Assembly (NCBI GenBank): GCA_030532405.1
Contig: JAUNLF010000009.1
Span: forward strand, 1-64,000
Reading direction: 5' to 3'
DNA length: 64,000 bases
Source: Actinomycetaceae bacterium
Lineage (GTDB): Bacteria; Actinomycetota; Actinomycetes; Actinomycetales; Actinomycetaceae
The notes beneath the pieces are model-generated. The model was given only the letters and a program-made list of their open reading frames with translations. It did no database searches and had not been told where the DNA came from. The translations under genes and the position numbers were made by a program. Shown here piece after piece: positions 32,417-40,190 of the stretch; the first letter of the stretch is position 1; every line of letters begins with the position of its first letter.

Positions 32417-33064
32417 ATGAAACGCGAAGAACTCGCACAAATGATCGACCACACCCTGCTAAAGCCCGAATCCACCGCCGCGGACGTGCAGGCATTGATT
32501 GAAGAGGGCGCCCAGCTTGGTACGTACTCCGTTTGCGTATCGCCAAACCAGCTGCCGATTGAAACTCCAGAGGGCTTGAAAGTCGCGGTAGTCTGCGGCT
32601 TCCCGTCCGGCGCGCACAAGTCCGAAGTTAAGGCCGCGGAGGCCCGCCAGTCGGTGGAGCTCGGTGCGCAAGAGATCGACATGGTCGTGAACCTAAAACT
32701 CGTTAAGGAAGGCAAGTTTGACGAGGTCGAGGCTGACATTCGCGCTGTTCGCGAAGCCAGTGAGGGCGCAGTGCTAAAGGTGATCATTGAATCTGCCGCG
32801 CTTACCGACGAGGAGATCGTCGCTTGCTGCAAGGCTTCAGAAAACGCTGGTGCTGACTTTGTGAAGACCTCGACGGGCTTCCACCCGGCGGGCGGCGCTT
32901 CCGTGCACGCCGTTAAGCTGATGCGACAGACTGTTGGTGACCGCCTGGGTGTCAAGGCTTCCGGCGGTATTCGCGACGCTGAGGCCGCCCTCGCAATGGT
33001 TGAGGCCGGAGCCTCCCGCCTGGGCCTGTCTTCTTCCAAGAAGGTCCTCGACGGTCTGAACTAA
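32417..33064 (+). CDS. deoC: Deoxyribose-phosphate aldolase
   Basis: A 215-residue class I aldolase cleaving deoxyribose-5-phosphate to glyceraldehyde-3-phosphate and acetaldehyde, the last step of deoxynucleoside breakdown. [11 protein letters not shown] at the N-terminus, [12 protein letters not shown] near residue 61, EIDMVVNL near 88, Schiff-base Lys in FVKTSTGF near 152, and the second Lys in [10 protein letters not shown] near 183. ATG 32417 follows AAGGAATAAGC. Downstream lie tandem repeats and a strong terminator. Confidence 0.97.
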   Translation: MKREELAQMIDHTLLKPESTAADVQALIEEGAQLGTYSVCVSPNQLPIETPEGLKVAVVCGFPSGAHKSEVKAAEARQSVELGAQEIDMVVNLKLVKEGKFDEVEADIRAVREASEGAVLKVIIESAALTDEEIVACCKASENAGADFVKTSTGFHPAGGASVHAVKLMRQTVGDRLGVKASGGIRDAEAALAMVEAGASRLGLSSSKKVLDGLN

Positions 33065-33139
33065 CTGTAGACGGCCCAGACTTCTGAGCTGTCTGTAGAC
33101 AGCCTGGACTTCTGAGCTGACTGTAGACAGTCTGGACGC
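33065..33139. repeat. 28-bp tandem repeats after deoC
   Basis: Two full 28-base units (33065-33092 and 33093-33120) and a third partial unit (33121-33139) begin CTGTAGACRG and continue YCYRGACTTCTGAGCTG. Adjacent units can fold into hairpins because CTGTC and GACAG lie either side of TGTA. They start right after the deoC stop and end before the terminator. No ORF spans them. Confidence 0.85.
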
Positions 33140-33148
33140 TAAATCAAA

Positions 33149-33186
33149 CGGGTGGGGCGAGCGGAAAAATCCGCTCGCCCCACCCG
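33149..33186. terminator. Strong bidirectional-type hairpin between deoC and pgm
   Basis: A perfect 17-bp stem (CGGGTGGGGCGAGCGGA / TCCGCTCGCCCCACCCG) with an AAAA loop between convergent genes. It has no T tract on either side, but the stability is very high. The remaining spacer to 33278 shows nothing recognisable. Confidence 0.85.
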
Positions 33187-33278
33187 CGTCTATAGGATTT
33201 GTGCCAGGCACACGAGGCTGGTCAGCCGGCACCCGTTGCCCTGGCTTTGCGGCAAGGGCAACGCCGTACCTAAGCCGG

Positions 33279-34979
33279 TTAGATGCCGAGGGCGGCGCGC
33301 ATGTCTTCTTTCATGCGTTCCAGGCGCGCTTCGGCCTCCGTGCGAATCTGGGTCATGTCGGCACCTTCGGGTACTTCGACGATGGTTTCCAGGTAGCACT
33401 TTAGTTTCGGTTCGGTGCCGGACGGGCGCGCAACTACGCGGTCGCCGCGCTCGGTTAGGAACACGAGGCCGTTGGTTGGCGGTAGCTGCGCAGAGCCTTC
33501 GGAAAGGTCGGTCACGGATTCCAGCGGTGATCCGGCCAGCTCGGTCAAAGTGCCCGAACGCAGGTTCGCCATGCCCTTGCCGATGAGGGAGAGGTCCGAG
33601 ACCCGAATCGAAAGCGGCGCGGTGGCGTGCAGGCCGTGGCGGCGAGCTAGGTCGTCTAGTTCTGCAACCATCGTGGACCCCTCGGCCTTGCGCTGAGCGG
33701 CCATGGTCGCTAGTTGCAGGCACGCGGAAATACCGTCCTTGTCGCGAACGTGGCTTGGGTCAACGCAGTACCCGAGTGCTTCTTCGTAACCGTAAACGAT
33801 GCCGGGCACGCGTGAAATCCACTTGAACCCGGTGAGCGTAGCCCTGTAGGAAACGCCGTGCGCTTTGGCAATCTTGGAAAGCAGCCTTGACGACACGATC
33901 GAGTTCGCCAACACCGCGCCGGCATCCCCGGAGTGTTCGCGCGCAACTTTTTCACCCAGCAGCGAGCCAACTTCGTCGCCGGCCATTTGTCGCCAGCCGT
34001 CCTTGCCGCGCGGGTCCGGAATCGCCGCGGACATGCGGTCCGCATCCGGGTCGTTTGCCAAAATCAGGTCGGCCCCGATCTTGCGTGCCAGTTCAAATGA
34101 CAGGTCGAGGGCGCCCGGCTCTTCGGGGTTCGGGAACGCAACGGTGGGGAAGTCCGGATCCGGCGAGTGCTGCTGCTCAACCACGTGAACATCCGCAAAT
34201 CCCGCGCGATTTAGCGCCTTGAGGGCGGTTTCGCCGCCCACACCGTGCATGGACGTTAGAACGATCTTTAGGTCCTTGCTACCTTCGGGCACGAGGGATA
34301 CGACCTGGTCCAGGTAAGCCTCGAGGACGTCCTCGCCAATCATTTGCCACCCGTCCTCGGCGCGCGGAACAGCCGATACGGACTTTACGGCTTGAATGGC
34401 CGCGAAAATTTCGGCGTCAAACGGTGGAACAATCTGCGCGCCCTGGCCGGAATCCGTCACCGCGCGGCCACCGAGGTAAACCTTGTATCCGTTGTCTTTG
34501 GGTGGGTTGTGCGACGCGGTGACCATGACGGCCGCATCCGCGTTCAGGTGCTTCAAGGCAAACGCGGTGACCGGGGTGGGCAGCGCCTGGTCGAACAGCG
34601 AGACGCGCGCGCCCGCGGCGGTCGCAACCGCGGCGGTGTCGCGTGCAAACTGCTTCGAACCGTAGCGCGCGTCGTATCCGACAACCAGGTGGAAGTCCGA
34701 CCCCACGCGCTCTTGCAAGAATGCGGTCAGGCCCGCGGCAGCGCGGATGACAACCGCGCGGTTCATACGGTTCGGGCCGGCTCCCAGGCGGCCGCGCAGG
34801 CCGGCGGTACCAAACTCCAGGGTGCCGTCGAAGCGGTCTGCCAGTTCAGCTTCGGCTTCGGCAGCGTCAGCCCCGCCCTCACGATACGTGGCGAGCAGGG
34901 TTTCGATCTCGGCGCGGGCTTGTTCGTCCGGATCGTCTGCGATCCAGGCTTCAATCATTCCCTCATCGAGTTTTGCCAT
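33279..34979 (-). CDS. Phospho-sugar mutase (phosphoglucomutase/phosphopentomutase-like)
   Basis: A 566-residue alpha-D-phosphohexomutase superfamily enzyme. LEFGTAGLRGRLGAGPNRMN near residue 50; catalytic phosphoserine loop VMVTASHNPPKDNGYK near 145; metal-binding ILANDPDADRM near 300; sugar loop GYEEALGYCVDP near 380; phosphate-binding RPSGTEPKLK near 525. Its long form matches the PMM/PGM2-like subfamily, which includes enzymes acting on ribose-1-phosphate and glucose-1-phosphate. Sitting next to pnp, it may convert (deoxy)ribose-1-phosphate to the 5-phosphate (inference). ATG 34979 has GAAAGGAAC; the longer frame to 35030 has no ribosome site. Confidence 0.88.
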   Translation of the reverse strand: MAKLDEGMIEAWIADDPDEQARAEIETLLATYREGGADAAEAEAELADRFDGTLEFGTAGLRGRLGAGPNRMNRAVVIRAAAGLTAFLQERVGSDFHLVVGYDARYGSKQFARDTAAVATAAGARVSLFDQALPTPVTAFALKHLNADAAVMVTASHNPPKDNGYKVYLGGRAVTDSGQGAQIVPPFDAEIFAAIQAVKSVSAVPRAEDGWQMIGEDVLEAYLDQVVSLVPEGSKDLKIVLTSMHGVGGETALKALNRAGFADVHVVEQQHSPDPDFPTVAFPNPEEPGALDLSFELARKIGADLILANDPDADRMSAAIPDPRGKDGWRQMAGDEVGSLLGEKVAREHSGDAGAVLANSIVSSRLLSKIAKAHGVSYRATLTGFKWISRVPGIVYGYEEALGYCVDPSHVRDKDGISACLQLATMAAQRKAEGSTMVAELDDLARRHGLHATAPLSIRVSDLSLIGKGMANLRSGTLTELAGSPLESVTDLSEGSAQLPPTNGLVFLTERGDRVVARPSGTEPKLKCYLETIVEVPEGADMTQIRTEAEARLERMKEDMRAALGI

Positions 34980-35035
34980 TTTGTTCCTTTCGGTAACAGC
35001 ACGCGTGTGCTGGGGCGCCAAATGACTCAAGGCGC

Positions 35036-35866
35036 TCAGAGTTGCCGGACGATTTGCGCGAGCAAGCGCGAAATGCGCGGGCCCGCGGCCTTTCCGGCCT
35101 CGATTACTTCTTCGTGAGACAGCGCGGTTTCGGAAATCCCGGCGGCCAGGTTGGTAACCAGCGAGATGCCGAGCACCTCCATGCCCGCCTCGCGAGCGGC
35201 AATCGCTTCTAGCGTAGTGGACATGCCCACCAGGTCCGCGCCGATTGTTTTCGCCATTTGTACTTCCGCCGGCGTCTCGTAGTGGGGGCCGCGGAACTGG
35301 CAGTAAACGCCCTCGGGAAGCGAATCATCGACGCTATGCGCAATGTCGCGTAGGCGCTTGGAATACAGGTCGGTGAGGTCGACAAAAGTTGCGCCCTCGA
35401 GCGGGGAGGCCGCCGTCAGGTTGATGTGGTCGCGAATGAGGACGGGCTGGCCCGGCCCCCACGCGGGATTCAGCCCGCCGCAACCGTTTGTGAGAACCGC
35501 GATTTTCGCGCCCGCCGCCGCTGCCGTGCGCATTCCGTGAGCGACAGCTCGAACGCCGCGTCCTTCGTAAAAGTGCGTGCGTGATCCAAGTACGAGGGCG
35601 TGCTTGCCGCCCTCAATCTTGATGGAACGGGTAAGGCCGACGTGCCCTTCAACTGCGGGGGCGAAGAACCCGGGGACTTCGTGCGCCGGGATTTCCGCGA
35701 CGGTTTCGCCGATGAGGTCGGCTGCTCCACCCCAGCCGGATCCGAGGACTAGCGCGATGTCGTGGCGTTCCACGCCAGAGCGCTTCGCGATGAATTCGGC
35801 GGCTTGTTGCGCGATTTCAAATGGGTTATCTAAAGCTTGCGTATTCACTTGGTGTGGATAAGTCAT
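35036..35866 (-). CDS. Purine nucleoside phosphorylase (trimeric type)
   Basis: A 276-residue PNP/MTAP family enzyme splitting inosine and guanosine (and deoxy forms) to base and (deoxy)ribose-1-phosphate. LVLGSGWGGAAD near residue 40 binds phosphate, SRTHFYEG near 95, VLTNGCGGLNPAWGPG near 123, the active-site FRGPHYETPAE near 190 and VGMSTTLEAIAAREAGMEVLGISLVTN near 215 are all present. It lies upstream of the phospho-sugar mutase gene on the same strand with a 56-base gap. A TTAACA-17-TAGAAT promoter places the transcript start about 2 bases before the ATG. Confidence 0.95.
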   Translation of the reverse strand: MTYPHQVNTQALDNPFEIAQQAAEFIAKRSGVERHDIALVLGSGWGGAADLIGETVAEIPAHEVPGFFAPAVEGHVGLTRSIKIEGGKHALVLGSRTHFYEGRGVRAVAHGMRTAAAAGAKIAVLTNGCGGLNPAWGPGQPVLIRDHINLTAASPLEGATFVDLTDLYSKRLRDIAHSVDDSLPEGVYCQFRGPHYETPAEVQMAKTIGADLVGMSTTLEAIAAREAGMEVLGISLVTNLAAGISETALSHEEVIEAGKAAGPRISRLLAQIVRQL

Positions 35867-35874
35867 AACTCACC

Positions 35875-35903
35875 ATTCTACGTGGAAAATTGCCACCTGT
35901 TAA
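35875..35903 (-). promoter_or_regulatory. Promoter of the purine nucleoside phosphorylase gene
   Basis: Minus strand: -35 TTAACA (35903-35898), 17-base spacer, -10 TAGAAT (35880-35875). The expected start of transcription is within about 2 bases of the ATG at 35866, so the message would be essentially leaderless. Confidence 0.65.
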
Positions 35904-35927
35904 CCTCGAATAGGCAACAATGGGAGC

Positions 35928-37442
35928 ATGGTTAACTCTTTAAACGCAACGAATCAGACGTCAATGCCAGGCCCGGAGAAGAACGAGCAGAGTGCGGGGC
36001 GCAGGGGGCATGAGCCTTCCGCATCGCCGGTCCGCGAAGGCTCTAGGGTCATTATTATTGGCGGTGGTCCCGGAGGCTATGAGGCCGCGACGATTGCGAC
36101 CAGGCTGGGTGCCCAGGTTACGCTCGTTGAGCGGCAGGGACTTGGTGGTGCGGCTGTCTTGACCGACGTGGTCCCATCAAAGACGCTGATCGCAACGGCG
36201 GAGTGGTTGACCCAAACCGAGCAGGCTGAAGAACTAGGCATTCGGGTTGGCACGGATCATCCCGTGGCTGACCTTGGTGATATTAATGCGCGCGTGCGCA
36301 GGCTTGCGAGTGCGCAGTCGCGCGATATTAGGGCGGGCTTGGAACAGCAAAAGGTCCGAGTTGTTGACGGTGTTGGTGTTATTGACCCGAATATTAGTCC
36401 CGAGGGCGCCCGCCGCGTGAAGGTTGCGAACTCGTGGGAAGACGCGCAGGCCGGTAAGTTTGAGACGACTCTTGAGGCGGAGGTCCTCTTGATCGCAACG
36501 GGTGCTCGCCCGCGCGCGCTACCCGGCTCGGAGTTTGACGGTGAACGCATCCTCAACTGGGCGCAGCTTTACGACTTGCCCGAAAAGCCCGAGCACCTGA
36601 TCGTGGTTGGCTCCGGCGTGACGGGTGCGGAGCTGGCGGGCGCGTACCAGGTGCTCGGCACGCAGGTGACACTCGTGTCGTCGCGCGATCGCGTCCTGCC
36701 CAATGCGGATAAAGACGCTGCCGAACTTGTTGAAAACGTGTTTGAGCGTCGCGGCATGATCATCAAGGGGCGTTCCCGCGCGAAGGCCGCGCGTCGTAGC
36801 GAAACCGGGGTTGAGGTCGAGCTGGAATCCGGTGAGGTGTTAAAAGGCTCCCACGTCCTCATTGCCGTTGGATCGATTCCATCCACGAAGGGGATCGGAC
36901 TTGAAGAGGCCGGTGTGCGCCTGACGGATCGAGGCCATATTGAGGTCGACCGCGTGTCGCGCACGTCCGCCTACCGCATTTACGCGGCGGGTGACTGCAC
37001 GGGCGTGCTACCGCTGGCGTCTGTTGCCGCACAGCAGGGCCGAATCGCGATGTGGCACGCGCTGGGCGACGCGGTAACTCCGCTGGATACGGCGCTGATT
37101 GGCTCAACAATTTTCACGCTTCCCGAGGTCGCCACGGTTGGCATGACCGAGGAGCAGGCGCGAGAGTCGAAGGTTGACATTAAGGCCGCGTCGCTCCCGA
37201 TTGGTCGTAACCCGCGCGCCAAGATGCAAGGCATATCGGACGGGTTCGTGAAGATTTTCGCCGAGGCCGACTCGGGTGTAATTACGGGCGGCGTTGTCGT
37301 GTGCGAGAGGGCGTCGGAGCAGATCTTCCCGCTGACGCTCGCGGTAACCCACCGCATGACTGTAGACGAACTTTCGTCAGCATTCACGGTGTACCCGTCG
37401 ATTTCGGGAACGCTGTCTGAAGTTGCGCGCATCTTGCACTAA
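35928..37442 (+). CDS. LpdA-type NAD(P)H quinone reductase / flavoprotein disulfide reductase family
   Basis: A 504-residue FAD protein of the pyridine nucleotide-disulfide oxidoreductase family. After an extra Ser/Gly-rich N-terminus of about 40 residues comes the FAD loop VIIIGGGPGGYEAATIATRLG, NAD-binding VVGSGVTGAELAGAY near residue 225, IYAAGDCTG near 345 and the dimerisation domain. The place of the redox CxxxxC motif reads GLGGAAVLTDVVPSKT, with no cysteines, so it cannot act as lipoamide dehydrogenase. Mycobacterial LpdA-like quinone reductases have a similar change. Role: probably NAD(P)H:quinone reduction. ATG 35928 follows GGGAGC. Confidence 0.85.
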   Translation: MVNSLNATNQTSMPGPEKNEQSAGRRGHEPSASPVREGSRVIIIGGGPGGYEAATIATRLGAQVTLVERQGLGGAAVLTDVVPSKTLIATAEWLTQTEQAEELGIRVGTDHPVADLGDINARVRRLASAQSRDIRAGLEQQKVRVVDGVGVIDPNISPEGARRVKVANSWEDAQAGKFETTLEAEVLLIATGARPRALPGSEFDGERILNWAQLYDLPEKPEHLIVVGSGVTGAELAGAYQVLGTQVTLVSSRDRVLPNADKDAAELVENVFERRGMIIKGRSRAKAARRSETGVEVELESGEVLKGSHVLIAVGSIPSTKGIGLEEAGVRLTDRGHIEVDRVSRTSAYRIYAAGDCTGVLPLASVAAQQGRIAMWHALGDAVTPLDTALIGSTIFTLPEVATVGMTEEQARESKVDIKAASLPIGRNPRAKMQGISDGFVKIFAEADSGVITGGVVVCERASEQIFPLTLAVTHRMTVDELSSAFTVYPSISGTLSEVARILH

Positions 37443-37473
37443 GACTTTGAAATAAAAACTGGAAGGAACACTA

Positions 37474-38247
37474 ATGCCTCCTATGAGAAGGCGATCCACG
37501 TATCTGAAGGGCCCCATGATTTTGAGGGGCAAGCAGATACCGCAAGAAACCACTGACGCTAGGCTCCTAAAAGAGCAGGACCACGCGGACTGGCTACACG
37601 CCGACCCGTGGCGCGTCATGCGGATCCAGGCGGAGTTTGTTGAAGGCTTTGGGGCGCTCGCGGAGCTTGGCCCAGCGATCTCGGTGTTCGGATCCGCGCG
37701 GACCCCGGAAGAGGACCCGTACTATCAGGACGCGCGCAAGATCGGTGAGCTTCTTGCCAAAAAGAACCTGGCGGTCATTACCGGTGGTGGCCCGGGAATC
37801 ATGGAGGCCGCTAACCGCGGCGCCGTTGAGGGCGGAGGAACATCCGTTGGGCTCGGCATTGAGCTTCCGCACGAGCAGGGGATGAACAAGTGGGTTGATC
37901 TTGGCATTAACTTCCGCTACTTCTTTGCGCGCAAGACGATGTTCATCAAGTATTCGCTGGGCTTTATCGTCCTCCCCGGCGGGTTTGGAACGATGGATGA
38001 ACTGTTTGAGGCGCTCACGCTGGTTCAAACCCACAAGATTAAGCAGTTCCCGATCATCCTGGTGGATCCGGGGTACTGGGGTGGATTGTTGGAGTGGTTG
38101 AAGCAGACCATGGTTTCGGCGGGCACGATTTCACCCGGTGACCTCGATTTGATTTACCTGGTTGAAACGCCAGAGGAAGCCGTTGAGATTGTGGAGGAGT
38201 ATTGCGTTCAAGAAATTGAACGCGTCCGAGCCGAGTTTGAAAAGTGA
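37474..38247 (+). CDS. LOG family protein (cytokinin riboside monophosphate phosphoribohydrolase-like)
   Basis: A 257-residue TIGR00730/LOG protein. Hallmarks are SVFGSARTPEEDPYY, ITGGGPGIMEAANRGA near residue 105 and the active-site LPGGFGTMDELFEALT near 168. LOG enzymes hydrolyse nucleoside 5'-monophosphates, releasing base and ribose-5-phosphate. Its place ahead of the DUF3117 gene is conserved in actinobacteria. The ATG at 37474 follows GGAAGGAACACTA, 31 bases after the preceding gene. Confidence 0.92.
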   Translation: MPPMRRRSTYLKGPMILRGKQIPQETTDARLLKEQDHADWLHADPWRVMRIQAEFVEGFGALAELGPAISVFGSARTPEEDPYYQDARKIGELLAKKNLAVITGGGPGIMEAANRGAVEGGGTSVGLGIELPHEQGMNKWVDLGINFRYFFARKTMFIKYSLGFIVLPGGFGTMDELFEALTLVQTHKIKQFPIILVDPGYWGGLLEWLKQTMVSAGTISPGDLDLIYLVETPEEAVEIVEEYCVQEIERVRAEFEK

Positions 38248-38264
38248 CCTGCCTCACTGTAGAA

Positions 38265-38282
38265 TCCGGCCCTCGTGCCGGA
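38265..38282 (+). terminator. Weak hairpin after the LOG gene
   Basis: TCCGGC (38265-38270) / GCCGGA (38277-38282), 6 bp with a 6-base loop, 17 bases after the stop. No T tract. Confidence 0.4.
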
Positions 38283-38307
38283 ACTCACAAACTTTAGTAA
38301 ACTGAGG

Positions 38308-38336
38308 TTGAAGTGTTGGCGAGCTGGGTCTAATAG
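38308..38336 (+). promoter_or_regulatory. Promoter of the DUF3117 gene
   Basis: -35 TTGAAG (38308-38313), 17-base spacer, -10 TAATAG (38331-38336). The transcript would have a leader of about 35 bases carrying the AAGGAAGGAAG ribosome site before ATG 38378. Confidence 0.6.
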
Positions 38337-38377
38337 TTTCGCATGGGACTCCCTCGCTGAAGGAAGGAAGTTGGAAT

Positions 38378-38545
38378 ATGGCTGCAATGAAGCCTCGCAC
38401 GGGTGACGGCCCAATGGAAGCGACTAAAGAAGGTCGCGGCATCGTTATGCGTATCCCCTCAGAAGGAGGCGGACGACTAGTTGTCGAGCTAACTCCTGAA
38501 GAAGCTCAAACCCTGGCAGAGGAACTACAGGCAGCGATCTCCTAG
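38378..38545 (+). CDS. DUF3117 small conserved protein
   Basis: A 55-residue protein: MAAMKPRTGDGPMEATKEGR start, IVMRIPSEGGGRLVVEL middle and TPEEAQTLAEELQAAIS end. This is the highly conserved actinobacterial DUF3117 family, of unknown function; the fold is probably a short beta sheet plus helix. The ATG at 38378 has a strong AAGGAAGGAAG ribosome site and its own promoter and terminator, so it is a monocistronic unit. Confidence 0.93.
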   Translation: MAAMKPRTGDGPMEATKEGRGIVMRIPSEGGGRLVVELTPEEAQTLAEELQAAIS

Positions 38546-38571
38546 CGCGCTTTTGAAACCCTGCAAAGTAA

Positions 38572-38602
38572 AGAGCCGGCCCAATCGGGTCGGCTCTATT
38601 TC
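38572..38602 (+). terminator. Terminator after the DUF3117 gene
   Basis: AGAGCCGGCCC (38572-38582) / GGGTCGGCTCT (38587-38597), 11 bp with one G-T pair, AATC loop, followed by ATTTCTATGTT. Confidence 0.85.
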
Positions 38603-38692
38603 TATGTTCGATGGCGGGCTGGCCGCGCCCCGGTGCGGGTGGACCACCAGGCGAGATGTCGGCGGGAGCCGCAACTTGGAAGAGGCTGCGTC

Positions 38693-39262
38693 TTAGCGGC
38701 GTACTGCGACCAGCAGGCCGTCGCCAACTGGGAGGACCTGGGTGATCCAGTCTGCGGATTCGGCGATGTCTTTGACCAGCTGCCGCATCGCCACGGTGTC
38801 GGGCTCGCGGCGCGCGGGATCAGCAACGTGGTCGTGCCACAGGGCGTGTGCGACGATCAGGATGCCGCCGCGGCGAAGCATTCTTGCCGCGTGCTCAACA
38901 TAGCGTGGATTCTCGCGTGGATCACCGTCCAAGAACATGAGGTCGTACGCGCGCGACGCCATGCGCGGCAGCACGTCCAACGCGCGGCCCGTAATCAGGC
39001 GAGTGCGAGGCGGCCTCATTCCCGCTGCGGAAAACGCGGCCCGAGCAACGCGGTGGTATTCGCTTTCAAAATCAATGGTCGTGAGGACGGCGTCATCACT
39101 CATGCCGGCCAGCAGCCACAGGCCGGATACGCCCGCGCCCGTGCCGATCTCTGCCACGGCCTTAGCGCCGCAGGACGCCACCAACGTGCGAAGCGTTGCC
39201 CCTACGCCCGTCGACACGGGCGTGCACCCCATGTCTTCAGCCTGCAAGCGGGTGGCTTGCAA
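38693..39262 (-). CDS. O-methyltransferase (class I, DUF/Rv1220c-like)
   Basis: At least 189 residues. SAM-binding AEIGTGAGVSGLWLLAGM near residue 40, TTIDFESEYHRVAR, MFLDGDPRENPRYVEHA and LLRRGGILIVAHALWHDHVADPARRE are typical of the mycobacterial O-methyltransferase beside sigE and tatB. The first standard start is TTG 39262, which follows a GGAGG. However, the same frame is open a further 22 codons upstream and encodes ALSWSYCEEFVPEGDVL, which fits the family N-terminus, so the true start may be an ATC codon at 39325 or 39328 behind AAAGGGG. The substrate is unknown. Confidence 0.82.
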   Translation of the reverse strand: MQATRLQAEDMGCTPVSTGVGATLRTLVASCGAKAVAEIGTGAGVSGLWLLAGMSDDAVLTTIDFESEYHRVARAAFSAAGMRPPRTRLITGRALDVLPRMASRAYDLMFLDGDPRENPRYVEHAARMLRRGGILIVAHALWHDHVADPARREPDTVAMRQLVKDIAESADWITQVLPVGDGLLVAVRR

Positions 39263-39398
39263 AACGTCGCCCTCCGGTACGAACTCTTCACAGTAGGACC
39301 AGCTGAGTGCTTTATCCGTAGCGATGATGAGCCCCTTTCGCCCTCAAAAAATGGGAACATGCAAAGTTTTAACTAGGTACTAGCTTAGCGCCGCTCGG

Positions 39399-39427
39399 TT
39401 CGACTTGGGGCGGGCTAGACATACAAT
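39399..39427 (+). promoter_or_regulatory. Leaderless promoter of tatB
   Basis: -35 TTCGAC (39399-39404), exactly 17 bases, -10 TACAAT (39422-39427). The start of transcription predicted 7 bases after the -10 box is the A of ATG 39434, so the message would have no leader. Confidence 0.7.
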
Positions 39428-39433
39428 GTGGGT

Positions 39434-40048
39434 ATGCCTTTTGGAATCAGTGGTGGAGAGTTGTTGGTGATCCTCTTGGTCATCACGCTCGTTGTTGGGC
39501 CGTCCAGGCTACCCGCCATCACCGAGACCGTGACGCGCTGGATCAAACGCCTCCGCATTCAACTAACCAAGTGGCGTGCGAACCTTGACGCGGAAATCGG
39601 CGACGACCTGAAAGGCGTTGACCTTAGCAAACTTGACCCGCGCCTGTACGACCCGCGGCGGATGATTCGCGAGGCTGTCCAAGAAGAAATGGACGAGTGG
39701 AAAAAACTCGTCGGCCCCCTCGGCATTGAGCCCGGTAGCCTCACCACGCGCCCGCAAAGCGCGTCCTCGTCCAAACGCGTTCAGCCCGCGCGTCCACAGG
39801 CCCGTCCCGCGCAGTCGAGTTCCGCGCCGTCCCAGTCGTCCGCGGCCACGTCCACCGGTGGTGTCGCTTCCAGCAGCTCCAGTTCCGCGGGCAGTGCCGC
39901 GTCCAGCATCGCCGGTTCTGCAAATAATTCGATTTTCGAGGGCGAGCCTGGCGCGCATTTGGATAAGACTCGCGCTCGGCGCCGGCCGATCGTAGGTTCC
40001 GCGCCCACTACGAAGAAGTCTCGCGCGCGCAACCTTCGCCGCAAATAG
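39434..40048 (+). CDS. tatB: Sec-independent protein translocase subunit TatB
   Basis: A 204-residue membrane-anchored TatB, which receives twin-arginine precursors with TatC. The N-terminal helix GELLVILLVITLVVGPSRLP (residues 9-28) with the hinge Gly-Pro is the TatA/B hallmark. An amphipathic helix (about 29-60, TETVTRWIKRLRIQLTKWRANL) and a long Ser/Ala/Pro/Gln-rich low-complexity region (about 105-165) follow, then a basic tail. ATG 39434 is preferred over GTG 39428 because a -10 box places the transcript start there and no ribosome site exists. Confidence 0.88.
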   Translation: MPFGISGGELLVILLVITLVVGPSRLPAITETVTRWIKRLRIQLTKWRANLDAEIGDDLKGVDLSKLDPRLYDPRRMIREAVQEEMDEWKKLVGPLGIEPGSLTTRPQSASSSKRVQPARPQARPAQSSSAPSQSSAATSTGGVASSSSSSAGSAASSIAGSANNSIFEGEPGAHLDKTRARRRPIVGSAPTTKKSRARNLRRK

Positions 40049-40148
40049 TTGCACCCCGCGAAAGGCCAATGCGCCAACCGCTAGTGTCAGCTGTTCGAAG
40101 GTCCTTCCAGTGCGTCAGTGCGGGCGAGAATCACGGGCCGAACATATT

Positions 40149-40176
40149 TGTGGGGCCGACTAGCGCCGGCCCCACA
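40149..40176. terminator. Hairpin between convergent tatB and mrp
   Basis: A 10-bp perfect stem TGTGGGGCCG (40149-40158) / CGGCCCCACA (40167-40176), 8-base loop, between two converging genes. It probably serves both strands. Confidence 0.75.
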
Positions 40177-40190
40177 GGGTTTATGTAGTT

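Noticed and set aside
33065..33139. CRISPR array
   Set aside because: The 28-bp units are contiguous with no spacers between them and no cas gene lies nearby.
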